DNA of 64,000 nucleotides from Harmothoe impar (GCA_947462335.1 OX381708.1:38009377-38073376); one strand, 5' to 3'; positions 1 through 15,000 are shown, numbered from the stretch's first letter. The notes: generated by a model from the sequence alone, not told the origin. Numbers and translations are program-made.

Positions 1-89
1 CCTCGTATTACCCGCACCCAGATTTTAAGAATTTTGTAGAACCCGCACTTAGGGTTTGGTTCGCGTATAACCCGCGGGAATTTACGATA
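1..89. mobile_element. Right end of a TACCGTA-type MITE (family A), cut by the window edge
   Basis: The window opens inside a sequence with repeated CGTATAACCCGC-like words and ends with a degenerate terminus (GGGAATTTACGATA). The same words and terminus occur in the complete copies at 2622-2847 and 63266-63491. Only the right part is present and it is diverged. Confidence 0.6.
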
Positions 90-506
90 CCCACACTTGA
101 GGTCTGATTAGACTACATCAGTTCTCTAATACTAATATCTAAATACACACTGGGGGCTCTGATTTGCTTATAACCCACTGGTATTTGCTGAAATTGATGG
201 TAAATGAAATAGCAAAGCTACTTTAAACCACCTGTCTCATCACAATCATTGTTGTGAGAATACCTCGATGTATGGACGTAGAAGAGCGATAGAAACTTTG
301 GTTAAAGATTGAAGGTGTGATTAACATCACAGATGACTCAGGGTCAGGGTGATAAAGTGATTGAAAGGACGGACTAAACAACTGAATCCGTAATTATTAT
401 TTCAGGAACAATGAATTATTTGTCCATTCTGAGAGCAGGCATGTATTCCTGGGTCAAAACTACCCTCAAATCATGTGTCACACTAGTATATGATCATATT
501 TCAGCT

Positions 507-614
507 GAGCAGGTGGGTGTGGGTGAGCCGGTGGGTGTGGGTGAGCCGGTGGGTGTGGGTGAGCCGGTGGGTGTGGGTGAGCTGGTGAGTGTGGGCGAGC
601 AAGTGTGTCTGGGC
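507..614. repeat. 18-bp tandem repeat, 6 copies
   Basis: Six consecutive 18-bp units of the form GAGCCGGTGGGTGTGGGT lie at 507-614. The three middle copies are identical, and the first and the last two are diverged. An 86-codon open frame crosses the array and reads it as a VGVGEP repeat. This is a by-product of the repeat and not evidence of a gene. Confidence 0.85.
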
Positions 615-1330
615 TTGGCTGTCGGCGTCAGCGCCTGGTGGCGCGTAACCGCCATTTTACGTCTCGGCTGAAAAGCCAGTCGATGGGAGCGTCAGCAGCG
701 ACACCATCTCCAGTTCTATTTCGCTGTGTCGGCCGGCCGCGGGGCGGCGTGTGTAACAGATGATTAACTCCCCCCAGTCAATTACCACTGCCTACATATC
801 TAGCAGGGTGGGGGGGGTACTCACATTTCAATATAGTCATTGTAACAACATGTGCATTGTCAGTGCAAAGTGAATCAGGGTTATCACTGTTACACAAATA
901 ATAGCAAGTAACCTCCCCTGTAAATTACCTCTAGTACTAAGTGTTTGATAGATGTCTCCCATAGAGATAGCATTGGTTGTCACGAAATATCCAAATTTGG
1001 GGTTGTCGGTTATCTTCGCGCTCCCATAGAGCCCTATGCTGAAGCAAATTACCACCAATTATGGCCTAATATTATTTTTCGTTTTTTTGGGGGGTTATAG
1101 CAGGAATTTGTGAAAAACAAATACACCATTAGATAGATATTGTGGAAAGTGATTTATTGAGACCATGCAAGATGCAAAGAGTGAAATATTGACCAAATGG
1201 GAGCAATTTCATTTTTTCAAGGAAAAGAGATGTCCAGAATCGTCTCACTTGACTCAGGGGGGACCCTGAGTCAATTAACTTCTGCAGAGAGTTCACAATA
1301 TAAACCTATTCATGACAAGCAGGCATATAC
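615..1330. other. No gene recognised; non-coding
   Basis: This 700-bp stretch holds a GC-rich patch (about 620-760) and a G tract at about 811-820 followed by GTACTCAC. That junction resembles the left end of the G-tract element at 51608. A 73-codon minus-strand frame (1058-837) has hydrophobic residues but no splice context that I can support. If the minus-strand gene continues leftward, this would be intron. Confidence 0.4.
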
Positions 1331-4300
1331 CTTGTCTGGCATATCCTAGCGGGGCCCTTGACTGTAAGGGCATTACTAGTAGTACCTTTATCAGTGTTAC
1401 GGTTGACACCTACAGGAGGAGGCCAGCCTCATACCTTTGGTGGTGTCATTATGCGTCATAAAATGTGGGGAGAGGAGGAGGAATTTCATTAGGACTGGCC
1501 TGGCCCCCAGACCAACATACCTTGTAACGATTGTACTGCATTCTGGTTCTTGGTCTTAGGTTTGTTCTTTTTCTGAGCCAGGACTGCGGCATTTGGTGCA
1601 GCTTTCACCTGTTTTACTGTTTTTGATTGCGTTCCTGATGACACATTGGCCCCTGTAAAATAAGTATTTAATGTAAAATACCTTAAACGTGTATGAATAA
1701 CGGTGCTTGCCTTGTTGGAAACCCATGTTAGGGGAGAAGTACAAGGGTGGATTTCTCACGTTTTGCTCAAATTTTGGCAAGCAGTGAGCGCAGCGACTCC
1801 TTTAGGCCACACTTTGTTTTATTCTTTGGGTTACAGACAATGAGGAATTTTTTTCAAGTACAGAGGACGAAATTTAAACAAATTAAAATTTAATAAATTT
1901 AGTCATTCACGTTTTTCTACCTAAAATCTTTAATAATAATGGTCCAATTTACACACCGTAAAAACTGACATATAGCAATTTAACTGGAGATTCACAATTT
2001 AATTTTTAGTGCTGGGTTTTCATGGTAGTGCGGCGGGCCCGTAAGAATAAAAAAAAAGTGGCCTTAATAGGGGGATTTGGGTAAATTTTGAATATACAGC
2101 AGTCCAACATTATAGCACTCCAATGCACTATATGGATATATATCTAAAACTGGACATCGACATCCATGTAACAGAATCCTTCTAACAGAAAGCCATATTT
2201 AGTAGAAGTAGAAATCCATGAATATCTATATGAAGGAGAACACCATGTTCATGCCTATGAATATGTCTGTGTGTATGTTCATTTCAAAATTCAAGATTGC
2301 AACCATTCATTGAATGCCACCATGCTTTCAATGTAATCTCGAATTGCAGTTGCAGTAATTTGATACTAATAAAAAAAAATCTATTCTATTTTTCTTTCAT
2401 GAACAGTTGGCATCCCATAGATTCAAGATGGCTATCACTCATTAAATGTCCCGATGCTTGAAATGCAATCTTGACTTGTAGTTGCATTAATTTGTTACTA
2501 TCAAAAAAACAAATCCTATTTGATTTTTCCTTCATTCAACCCATTCAAGATGGCTACCATTTACTAAATGCCACAATACTTTCAGTGCAATGAAGAATTG
2601 TAGTTGCATTAATTTGATATCTACCGTAAATTCCCGCGTATAACCCGCATCTCGCGTATAACCCGCACCCCCAACTTAGGAGAATCCTATAACCCGTTTC
2701 TGGGTTTGAAAACTTCTATTTTAGTACTGTTCTATAGTAATAAAAACCCTCGTATAACCCGCACCCTATATAGGCATGTTTGGTACCAAATGAAAGCTGA
2801 GGTTGATTCGCGTACAACCCGCGGGTAGTACGCGGGAATTTACGGTATATAAGAAAATTTCTATTTGATACCTTTTTCAAACACAGTTGGCACCCCATAG
2901 GTTTAGGATGGCCACCATTCATTGAATGCCACAATGCTTTAAATGCAATCTTGAAATGTAGTTGCATTAATTTTATACTGTTAAAAAAATCCAATTTAGT
3001 TGTTTTTTTCATGAAGAGTTGGCACCCCATAGGTCCAAGATGGCCACCAGTTGTTGAATGACATAATGCTTAAATGCAATCTTGAATTGCAGTTGCATTA
3101 GTTTGATTCTTAAAAAAAATACTTTCTTTTTTTTCTTTCATGAACAGTTGGCACCCCATACATTCAAGGTGGCTACCAGTCATTGCATGCCACAATACTT
3201 TAAGTGCAATCATGAATTGTAGTTGCATTGATCTGTTACTGATAAAAAAAACTAATTCTATTCTTTTTTTTAAATTCATGAACAGTTGGCACCCCATATA
3301 TTTAAGATGACTACCATTCATTGAATGCCCCGATGCTTGAAATGCAATCTCAAATTGTAGTTGCATCAATTTAATGCTAATAAAAACAAATTCTTATCGA
3401 TTTTTCTTTCATGAATAGTTGGCACCCCATAAGGTGACTACCATTCATATTAATGCAAATACAATGCTTTGAGTGCTATCACGAATTGTAGTTGCATCAA
3501 TCTGATCCTAAACAAAATAAAATATTCTATTTGATTTTTCTTTCATGAACAGTTGGCACCCCATAAATTAAAAATGCACCCAGCACCCAGGTCAACAGCT
3601 ATATACGGACATGTGTACCTCCCCTGCCTGTTCTCCTTTAATCCAGAGTGAAGAGGGTGGGAGGGGGTGACCATCAACAGTGCATAAACACTTTGATTGG
3701 ATGACAATGCAGTTTTTATATTACCACCCTAAATTTGTGCAACGAAAATCATCAAGAAATACTAAGTATTTTTTCCAAAGAATAGCTTTTCTAGAATGGC
3801 TCGATACTCAGAAATCCTACTGCGAATTAGAAAAAGTCAAATTCTGATTCTAAACACCTGAAAAGTGAGAAATGCTGGCGTTCACGGTTTATGTAGGAAA
3901 TGTACTAAAAACACCAAAAATATGCAACAAAACCCTAATTTTCTCAAAAACTGTTCAGTAGGATTTTTTCTAACTGAGGTTCCAGTGTTTTCTACCCTCA
4001 TGTTACACATTGGCATAGAGAATATATTGGCACCTAGTCAGGATTTTGCCCTAGAAGCAATCTGTGAGGCAAAAAACAGCCAAAATGAGCCACTGGTCTG
4101 AAGTATAAAACTGGGCATCGATCACTGTAGAGCTACAAAGAGAGAGAATCGATGTCCAGTAATAATATAGATATTAATCAGTGCAAATTAAGGCATTTTG
4201 GTATACCAATTCCTGGTTATGATTGACACTTGACACCAGTGTTGACGAAAACTTTTGGCCTTCTCCTGGTTTAGGTCGCTCTGGAACATATAGATCGCTA

Positions 4301-6057
4301 AAAGTCCAACTTTTAATGGTAAAATGTTGGGTTGCATGGAAAAGGAGAATTGGTGAAGGGAGTAACTGAAATACCCCTTGATTTATGAGGCTACTTACTA
4401 TGTGTATAATGCCACTGCATATGCCACTGTATATGAAAAAAGGTGACTGAGGCTTATTCTTTTCAGTTAATTCATGCTAATTCATGCCTTGAACCTTGAG
4501 TTTCCCCCCGCCCCCCCCCCTACACACACACACACTACACATAGCATGATATAACACAAAGCATGAACTAACTGAAAAGAATAGGCGTCAGTCACCCTTC
4601 TTGGTATAGCCACACACCCCTCTTCAAAAACCATGTGCATAATTTTCTAAGGAGGGCTACATGTTGTAGGGAGAGACATAATCGTTCTGGGGAGGGCTAC
4701 ATGTTGCAGGTAGCGACATAATTGTTCTGGGAAGGGCTACATGTTGTAGGGAGCGACATAATCGTTCTGGGGAGGGCTACATGCTGTAGGGAGCGACATG
4801 ATTTATGTCATAAACGTTCGGGGGGGGGGGGTAGAGTCCGCACGTTACTGTGCTTCGACAAAGGCCCCTACCTTCACCTGTTGACTGAGTGTTGTTAAAA
4901 AATGATCACTCCCTTATGTTATAATATACCAGAGAGGAATAACTCTGATACGCTATACTCGATATACGCTTATATCCTAAGTCTTTGGTCTACGGACTAT
5001 CTAGTAGGGACCACAAGCGAATTTGAAGGAAAGGGAATAAAATTATTTTTCATGCATGACCAGAAAGCTAAGAATATTGGGATTTCAGAAATATTAGTCT
5101 GGTTATCATGAGATAAAATAAGAAACTGTAGTCAAATTTCCCCGAGAAAAACTTATAAATCATTTCCCCAAAGATCAGACCAAATCTGCTAGCTGCTCTT
5201 TGTGACCAATATATCTTCATGGGGGCAATATTTATGTTACCACTGTATCAGATTTTTTCTTGTAAAATCAATATTTATTTTGGGCTCATCTAATGGGCTC
5301 AAAGGAGATTGCAGGTCTGTAGCAGACTTTCCAATCTATCTTATTGTGCAATTCCCATAACCACCAAGTTATTATTTTTATAAGCAAATTTGAAATTTCC
5401 ATGGAAATGTCCTGTTTAAGGGTGAAATATTCAAAATTAAAATGACTTTTCGCGATGGGGGTTAGTTCAGAGGGTTCAATGGATTTCTGCTATATCAGAA
5501 TTATATAATGTCATTAATATTCTCTGTAAAGACAAGGCTGGGCATGTTGTGATATGCTGGAGCAAACCTAGAAATCTTTGGAGCAAAGTATTTCAGATGG
5601 GCACACATTAACTAAATGTGTGTGTGGCGGGGGATCCCCCCCCCCCAAAAAAGCCAAAAAAAACCAACAAAAAAACAAACAAAAAAAAACAACCCTGCTT
5701 GAGGTAAATTTTGGGTGAGAAGATATTTCTGTCTTTAGTTTGGTGTGCTTTGATGAGTTTCAGGGCAGATTGCTATTAAATACATGTATTTTTGTTTTGG
5801 GCACATTGTTCCCGGAAAATAATTTTAAAATGGTCCATTCTGAGAGCTTGTTGGCACATTGCTCTAGGAAAATTTAGAGATTCTACTTTTAGATGCATGT
5901 TTTCTATGAAATTATGGGGGTGTATATTGCTCCAGGAAAACTTTGGATTTCTGTTTTTAGAATGGTACATTTGAGTTTGGGAGCATACTGCTCAGGCCAA
6001 AAAAAAAAAAAGGTGTGTTTCCGGTAACATCATGAAAAAAGTTAGGTAGGTAGGGTT

Positions 6058-6091
<34 letters not shown>

Positions 6092-9000
6092 ATGGGGCCT
6101 GGGAATTACAAGCCAGTGTTGCTGAAAACTTGCCATTTGCCTTCTACACAGGCCACATCTCCCCTCGTTTCATATCAATGAATACAGATCGTAAGGCCAC
6201 ACTTTAAAAAAAAGTTTGTTTCCGGTGGACCGGCTGGGTGACTATTTTCCCCAGGGATACCCGCCCACATTTGGTCGGTGGATCCTAAAGGTTTCCAAAT
6301 TTGGGAAATAATATTCACTATTTTTTCACCCTCCCCCCACTCGAAATAACATTCAGCTTTCATTTGATACCAAATATGCCTATATAGAGATATGCAATAC
6401 CTAGGTACCGGTGGGAAAGACATGTTCAAGATTTGGGGGGATTTTTTTTTTTTTTTTTAGCCCACCCGCTCCACCGGAAACAGACTTTATTTTTAAAAGC
6501 ATGGCCTAATCATGGTTGTATACCATATTGTAGCTGTTTAAGGGGAGCAAGTGACTCATAGCAAAGGAATTAATTGGTTGATGGGGGGAATCCCAAAAGA
6601 ATAAATTTTCAAAAAAGGAAAAGAAATGTCCATTTCCGAAAATATTATGGCGTGCAAAATCTATTGATAACCTTTTTTTTTTTGCTCTGGCCTGTAGAAA
6701 AGTTCCCCCCCCCCCGTTCACCCCAAAATATTTGTGTCAAAGCCTGTAATTCAAGAATGAGGTGGTCCAAGGGAGTGATCATTTTTTAACAAAAAGGGGG
6801 GTGGTGGATTTCTGCGCAGAGCGCTCAGACCTAAAAAAAAAAGAAAGTTGTGTTCCGGTATCCCGACCGACCCTACGTTTTTGGGGCCGACCCTAATTTT
6901 TTTTGGAAATTTTTCTAATTTTGAGGAAATTTATGACATTTTTGGCGTTTTTACTACTAGAATTGACATTTTTGACCAAAAAAAAATTGTAAAAAAAAAA
7001 AAATCCGACCTATTTTTAGGCCTCATAATTGTTTACACCCCCCTGGTCAAGGGGTCGACATTTTTCTACCCCCCCCCCCTCCTTACGGGTTGAAAATCGA
7101 TGCACGCACGGGCCCTTTGAGGCATAGTAGCATAGTCCAAATTTGTTTGCCCCCCCCCCCCCAAATCCACCACCCCCCTGTTCTTAATAAATGATCACTC
7201 CCTAAGATTACTACAGTACCAAATCTACAACTTTCAAATCCCCTCAGTGGCTTATACATGTACAAGTTGTCTAAGTAAGGGGTGTGGCTTATACGTGAAA
7301 ATTGTAAATACAAGTGTAGGGGCTAGGGTTATACGGGGTTGTTATATGACGAGTGCTGTTGGATGCTGTGTTGCGAGCTCAGTCCGAACCCTTCAGTCCG
7401 ACGGTAGGTGGCGACACCTACCCCGGGCTTGGGGTATGGACAGAGGTCGCTATAGGCTTCCGGTCTGCGTGTGCGCACGCAGGCTGGCTGCCTATATATA
7501 CCCGGCATCTGACGGTACTCGTCGGTTACTCTGAGCCACGCTGGCAGAGGAGACCCTGTGATCATATCGGCTGCTTAGCCTACTGACCCGTTCCGAACTC
7601 TATAGGGAGTTCGCACACTTAGTGACTGCTTGTCTAGGTTCTCTGAATAAACCTGATATTGCAACCTGTAACACTTGATCCGAACTGTGTCGACTTTGTT
7701 CTTTAATTGATACTCTACCAATATCATAAAGATACAAAGTATCGTTTATTACACTGGTGCCGTGACCAGTTCTGAGTGAAACGCAGGTTAGCCTGTGCAG
7801 TAGCACAGACCTCGGGCTCTGGACGGAGCAGCGAGGTCTCCTGATGAGGCAGCAGCCTTGTCACCGGAGGGGCTAGATGCCAGTTATGAGGCAGATACCC
7901 ACAGTAGGGCGAATGTTCCATCCGGAACAGACGCAGCACGAGGACCCAGGGGTCCTACCATAATGAGCCGCTCATTAGAAGAAATGAACTTGTCCTTGTT
8001 CAACGTTGGTGGGTCAAGGTCAGCCGCGCCGACTCCGAGGAGGTTTGCCCTGTTGGAGGAGCGTCGCTTTGACGACATGAGAGAAGCCCGAGTGCAGGAA
8101 CGTGTACAGATGGCTCAAATGGAATTATTGACCATTCAGAAGCAATCCAATGAATGGAAAAGCAGTCTGATTGCATTGGAAGGTGCAGTCACACACAGAG
8201 CTTCCAAGATCAAGGAAAAGGACGCAAGGCTGTCTACCTTGTTGGAGGAGAATGAAAAGCTGGTACAATCCCTCAGCAGAGTCCGAGCGGAATACGATCA
8301 GAAAGAAGCGGACCTACGAGGGATCCGGTCCGAGTTTGTCGAGGCAAACACGGAGCTGAACCATATTTGCGCAGCTCGAGACGCTGTAATGCATGAAGCA
8401 GAAGGGGCCCGATCAGCCATGGTTCGGGACACAGAGGACTTACAGGAGGTCCGCCGAAGTCTAGTGACGGAGTGCGACATTCTGAAAGCAAAAAGAGCTG
8501 CTTTACAACAGTTTTTATCGGAGACGCGAGAAAGTATGCACGACAGCAGTACCTCATTCGCATCTGCAGACAATGGTAGTCCGGAAGGCCTCCATTACAT
8601 GAGCTTTACAGACACTCCCAATCAGCCTATGGGACGTGGAGTAACCATTGAACCTGCCTTGTCAACCTCGACACCGGGACGACCACTCCGAGTGGGACGA
8701 TCCAGGGGCAGAGGCAGGGGGGGTGATTCCTCACCGAGGGTAGGGATCAGTGGTATCTGTCCGATACCAAAGCAGGTATTTACAGCCCCGACCGGTCTAG
8801 CCTCAGTAGGCAGGGGAAGACCATTGTCGGAGTTGGTTCGGAGCCCACGATCGCAGTTGAGAGTGGACGAGCAAGAACTAGACGCGGTACGCTTAAAAAA
8901 AGCGGCCGAACAGGATAAGGCGGCGAAAACCGACCTGACTCCTTCAAGTTTGTTGCAATGGCGAGAATGCCAAGCAAACATATTGTTCCAGGAGCAGAAA

Positions 9001-12000
9001 AACTTGGAAATAGAAAGGCGAGACGTGTATCGCAAACAGCAGGCTGCTTTAGAGCAGCAACAGAAACGAATGAAGGAAAACGCTGCTCTCGCAGAGGAGT
9101 TAGCGGAGCAGGAAGCGGCGGTTCTGAGGGCTCGAAAGGAAGGGCTCCGAGCTGCCGGAGAGGCTGCTAAAGCTAAACTGGAAAAAGCTCAGCAGGAGGA
9201 GGAGGCTGAGAAGCAGGCCAAGGAGTTGGAGAAAGAGAAGTCAGAACATCAACGATTGCTTGCTCTGGCCCAGCAGTGTCAGTATATGACTGATCAGGAG
9301 AAGAACTGGTGGTTCGGACAGGGCGTAGACCCCACTACGGACATAGTGTCGTATGGGACATACCAGGCTTTTCTGGACAGACAGAATAGTGTGCCAACCA
9401 CGGGTGCTACTCCGGGGGCGACTCCTGGTACGAAGAGTCCGAGGAAGGCTCCCAGGAGAACAATGCTGAGTACAGAATTGCAAGAATTGTACGATACGAA
9501 TCCCGCAATAGCGGGGATCGGATTGCACAATGTAGGTGCGGAAAAGGACGCGTCAGCATCCATTTCTAAATGTCTGGCGATAACCTCTAAAATTAGAGGT
9601 TCGTCCAATGCTGCTAGACGCATAGCTAGCGAGCCATTTCCCTACTGGCAGAAGAATTCTTGGGAAGATTGGTTGGGAGCCACCGTTGAGGATATAAACC
9701 TCAGCGGGTGGGACCAACAGGATGCAATCCCGTACGTTTGTAAGGGATTACGCATGGGAGATGGTCTCATGGCAGTTGAGCAGTGGAAAGAGGAATGCGG
9801 ACCCCGCGGAACTTTCAAACAGCTCGTTGAAATCGGAACCATCCTGTACGGAGATTCCGCACGGATCGATCCGATGGTCGCTTTTAAGAAGCGTGTGCAA
9901 GGCAAGAACGAAGCTCCAAGGGTTTTCGGACTTGCATTGATGAGACTCCTGAAGAAGGTACACCCTGCTTCAGGAATCCATGATGCCTTATTTTCTAAGG
10001 AATTGTTCTCTCAGTTCGTTGCCGGACTGAGAGACCCAGACATACAACAAACGGTGTATGACACGTGGAGAGCAGATACGTCACTAGATGACCTTTTTAA
10101 GGCCATCGACATACATGCACTCAAAAAGTCACTGTTAGGGGACCGGATGCCTACCCGGGCCTCGGCCATTATAGAATGTTCTCCGGAACAGTCTGATGGT
10201 TCGGGCAGTGATGAGGAGGGGGCGATAGCTTCAGCGGCTCAGTTCAAGAGGAATGGAAATTCCTCTAAACCGCCGTGGAAGAGTAAGAAGCCGGAAGGGG
10301 GTGGAAACCCCCCTCCAAAAAGGGAGTCATCAGAGCCGAAGGCTCCGGTGATGGACGCAGCGTTTTTCACAGCGCTGTTTGAGAAGATGACGACTTCCAT
10401 TCAGGGGGCTACACAGCCTAACAGAAGGAAGATCAATCGGAGAACCGCGAAGTGCTATAGGTGCTTAGAGATCGGTCACTTTGCCGCGGAGTGTACGGCT
10501 CCGAGTCCGAAAGTTCCCGGAAAGGAGGGAAACTAGAGGGGGTAGTCCGAGAAGGCGAGCGGACAACCCCTGGAGATGAAGTACGCCAACATACCAGAGA
10601 GGTAGAGCCTAGTGAAATTCAGAAGACAGGAAGGGAATCAGGGGTGGCTTCGAGCCTGAGGGGCTCGGATGCCGGCCTGATTAACATTCCAGTCCATCAG
10701 TTGCCCGGCAATGAGGCAGGGAGGCCCATTACGGATAGGAACGAGGAAGTTGCGGCTGTCACAGACACCGTGTGGGTAGGGAGTACCCAGCTTTCCCCGG
10801 ATCATCCATGTTTCGACCATTTGAAGAAACATGGCCTTGATCTGGCTGCTCCGAAGGATTTCAAACGCTTCACTGTAAACCCGTCTCCGCTGGGGGGGAG
10901 GCGGTGGTATGTGTCTGTTACTGTGGCCGGTAGGGCGGGCGAATTTTTAGTAGATACGGGAGCCAGCCACTCCTTTATCTCCTCCAAATTCTATGCTCTT
11001 ATGCCGGACAGTCGTGATAACTTCAAAACGAGGGTAAACGCCTGTTCGGCCGATGGGTCAAGTATGCAGACGTATGGGCGCGCGTTCATACCGGTCCGGA
11101 TTGGAGGGAAGGAGTATGTGGCTTCTCCCACAATTGCGGATATTGCAGACGACGGTATACTGGGGTTGGATTTTTCGGCGTTGTATGACGCGGTCCTGAA
11201 TCCTGGTACAGGGGTACTCCGAATAGAGCACCCGTACCGTGCGGTGGAGCAATGTGTGCTCCGACAAGTATCGACAGTGGCAACGGTGGTCCAAACTGTT
11301 AAGATTCCTCCCGGACAGACGTGTGACGTGCTGGTCCGAAGCAAGGGGCTTAGGAGAGAGGAAGAAGCAGTTGTGGAACCGGATGTGGCCATGTTGGGAA
11401 GCATCGGTCTGACGGGCATGGATACCCTGGTGGGGGATGGTGCTTGGACCGTAGTGCCGGTTTCCAACCCCGGGTTGGAACCACAGTATCTTAAGAAAGA
11501 TACAGTGTTGGGGAAGGTGTTCACCAGTGAGGCCATAGTGTCCGCTGGACAGGTGAGCATGAAGGGTGACCCTTCTCCGACCCCGTTGAGTGAGGGACTC
11601 GAGAAAATGATATCCGAAACGGATCTGACGGATCGGATGGATCTCGATTCTCTAAGGAGGCTGGTAGTGAAGTATCAGGATGCATGGCAAGTGGAGGGGG
11701 AGCCGTTAGGCCGAACCGACAAAGTGTTGCATTCTATCAATACTGGAGATGCACAGCCTTTCAAAATGCCTTACCGACGTTTGCCGTTGGGTAAGAAAGC
11801 TGTTGTTGAAGAACAAGTGAAAACCATGCTGGAACAGAAGGTGATAGTGCCTAGCACTAGTCCCTGGTCCAGTCCGGTTCAGATGGTTACTAAGAAGGAT
11901 GGGTCTATCCGATTTTGTATCGATTATAGGCGCCTGAATGGGGTAACCAAGAAGAATGCATATCCTCTCCCCCGAATTGATGAGACTCTGGACTCGTTGG

Positions 12001-15000
12001 GTGGGAACCAATGGTTCTGCACCCTTGATCTGCAGTCCGGGTATTGGCAGATCGGGATGAAGGAGGAGGATAAAGAGAAAACGGCTTTTACGAGTCACAT
12101 TGGACTGTATCAGTTTGAACTGATGCCTTTCGGGTTATGCAACGCCCCGGCCACATTTGAAGCTATGATGGAAACTCTGTTGAGTGATCTACTGTGGCGC
12201 AAGTGCTTGGTATACTTGGATGATGTCATTGTTTTCGGCAAGACGTTTGAAGAGTGTGCGTTGAACCTCGGAGAGGTGTTGGAACGAATTCGGTCCAATG
12301 GCTTGACATTAAAGCCAAAGAAGTGTGAACTTTTTCGGAAGTCCATGGTCTATTTGGGCCGGATCATCTCCACCGAGGGTGTGCAGGCTGATCCGACTAA
12401 ACTGGAGACTGTGGAGACTTGGGAAGTTCCAAAAGGACCAAAGGATATCAGATCCTTTCTAGGGTTCTGTTCCTATTACAGGGACTTCATCCCCGGATTC
12501 TCTAGGGTGTCTCAGCCACTCCAACGGTTGAGCCATTGGACTCCGGGGAGGAAAAAGGAACCCTTCCCATGGGGGATGGAACAGAATGAAGCCTTCAAAG
12601 AGATTAAGGCGTTGTTCCGGACCACCCCAGTGCTGAGATACCCTACGGAGAAGGGGCATTTCATCCTTGACACTGATGCGAGCAATGAGAGCATCGGGGC
12701 CGCATTGTCCCAAATCCAGGACGGAGTAGAGGTCCCGTTGGCGTTCGCTAGTAACAGTATGAACAAGGCACAGAGAAATTATTGTACTACCAAGCGAGAG
12801 TTGCTCGCAGTGGTGGTATACACGAAGAAGTTTCGGCACTTCTTATATGGAGGGAATTTCACACTTCGCACTGATCATTCGGCCCTCAGGTGGCTCCTTA
12901 ATTTTAAGGATGCGGAGGGAATGATTGGTCGATGGTTGAACCACCTCAGCGAGTTCGGACTGGAGAACTCTCATATCCAGCACCGAGCGGGCACAAAGCA
13001 TATTAATGCTGACTGCCTGAGTAGACGTCCGGTACGCCGTTGTGTGCGTCCGGAATGTGGGGATTGTGGTGCTCACAATGCTGTGGTAGCGAGTGTGCGT
13101 TTGCCTTATGATGGGTTGTTGCAAAACCTGTTGGATTGGTCCACCGACACTATAAGGACGTACCAGATGGCCGATCCTACCATAGCACGACTGAGGGAGC
13201 TTGTCCCTACTGGGGTCTGTCCAGTGAGACCCGAAATATCGCTGGAAAACCGTGAAATGCGACGTTTCTTGGCACAGTTCCATGAACTGGAGGTCCGAGA
13301 CTCGTTGTTGTGCAGGTGGAAGACTTGTCCAGGAAAGCGGAGGGTATTACAAATGGTAATCCCTGCTGCTATGAGGAAAGACATCCTGTACTACTGCCAC
13401 GGCCATTCCACTAGTGGGCATTTCGGCAAGAAACGCTCTTTGGAACGGCTGAGTCGGAGGTATTACTGGCCCGGAATGTCTGGCGACCTTTTGAGGTGGA
13501 TCGAGACATGTCCGGCATGTTGTTTAGGCAAACCTGGTCCTGGATTAGGAAAATTGCCACTGCAGCAGGAACTATTCGGGGTGAGATTTGCTCGAATAGC
13601 TGTGGATATTATCAGTGGAGTGAAACCCACTCCTAAGGGTAATACGTGTATGATGGTGGTCTCGGACTACTATACGAAATACACCCGAGTGTACCCACTA
13701 GAGGATCATACTGCTGCTACTTGTGCGGAAGCACTAGTAAAGGGGTGGATCCTCCATCTGGGGGCTCCCTTGATGTTACATAGCGATCAAGGGAGAGAAT
13801 TTGAGTCCAAGCTTTGGGCAGCTATGTGTCATCAGTTGGCTATATGCAAAACTCGGACCAATCCGTACCGACCACAGTCCGACGGGCAGGTGGAACGGTT
13901 CAATCGGACCTTGATCCAGGTTTTGAAGCCGTTAGTGAACTCCCATATGGATGATTGGGATGATCAGTGCGAATTTGTGGTACATGCGTATAACAATACG
14001 GTCCACACTTCGACAAATTGCACACCAAACCTCTTGGTGTTCGGAGAGGACTTGATCATGCCGGCGGATTTAGTATTCGGGGTGGTAGGGATCAGTCCGG
14101 AAGCACCATGTACGGTGCTATTTGTAGAATCTCTACGAGAGAGGTTCAAATTTGCCTACGAAACAGTTAGGGCGCATTTGCTCAAAGCTGCGAATTGGCA
14201 GAAGGTAGGTTATGACACCGGATTGAAGTTGCGACGCTTCGTAGTAGGGGATAGAGTGATCCGCCTGCACGAACCGCTCTGCAACGTCAAGCTGGCAAAT
14301 AACTGGGATGGACCACACACTGTGGTTAAATGTATCAGTCAGACGACTGTGTTGATTCAGTCCGAAGCAGGGCGCATCCGGACGAGCCATGTGGCTCGGT
14401 TGCGTGCTTGGGCTGGAAGGGAGCTCACCCCGGAAACGGAGGTGGAAAAGGGAACTTCGGAGGCTAAATTTGTACCTTTGGAAGGGGTGTCAGCGGATAC
14501 CCCTAAGAGAGTGGTACGAAAGAAGCCCCAGAAGACCGTGAAAAAGAAAGTCTCGGCAGGCGAAGGAAGAAGGGCACGGAAAACTAAAATCAAGGCTGGA
14601 GTTTTAGTTAAGAACGAGAGTCCTTCGGCCAGGTTACGAGAGGTGAACGGGAAACCCGTTCGGCGAAGCCCAAGGCTGGTGGCCAGAGGGGCGGTAACCT
14701 AGCTTGTTTACACAACGAGTGTGGTGTCCTGTGTTGTTTTATATGTTATATGTGTGCTACCAACAGGGGCGCTCAGAGTCAAATAGAAAAGAATGTTGGA
14801 GTGCTCCCGAGGGTGGTGGACGGATAATCCGGTGGGGTAATCTTCGATTTCCCATATTAACCCACTAATACTCCTGACGAACTCTTTATTCGAAGTATAT
14901 TTTGACTTTTGCGAGCCGCCTACGTGGCAGTGTGATCCCCCGAGCCCGAGCTGCGGGCGGGAAAGGTCGTGACCTGATTAAGCGATAATTGGGTCACACC

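Noticed and set aside
411..671. 86-codon ORF with VGVGEP repeats
   Set aside because: It is the translation of the 18-bp tandem repeat; no splice or homology support.
2281..3575. CRISPR-like array
   Set aside because: Units of about 132 bp diverge along their whole length, with no repeat/spacer alternation, in a eukaryotic context.
7329..7586. ORFs inside the LTR (also at 19385-19642)
   Set aside because: Present identically in both LTRs and overlapping on both strands; regulatory DNA, not genes.
10461..10526. Independent start codon for pol at the beginning of its open frame
   Set aside because: The frame begins with GTG, not ATG, and the overlap has a canonical -1 slippery site.
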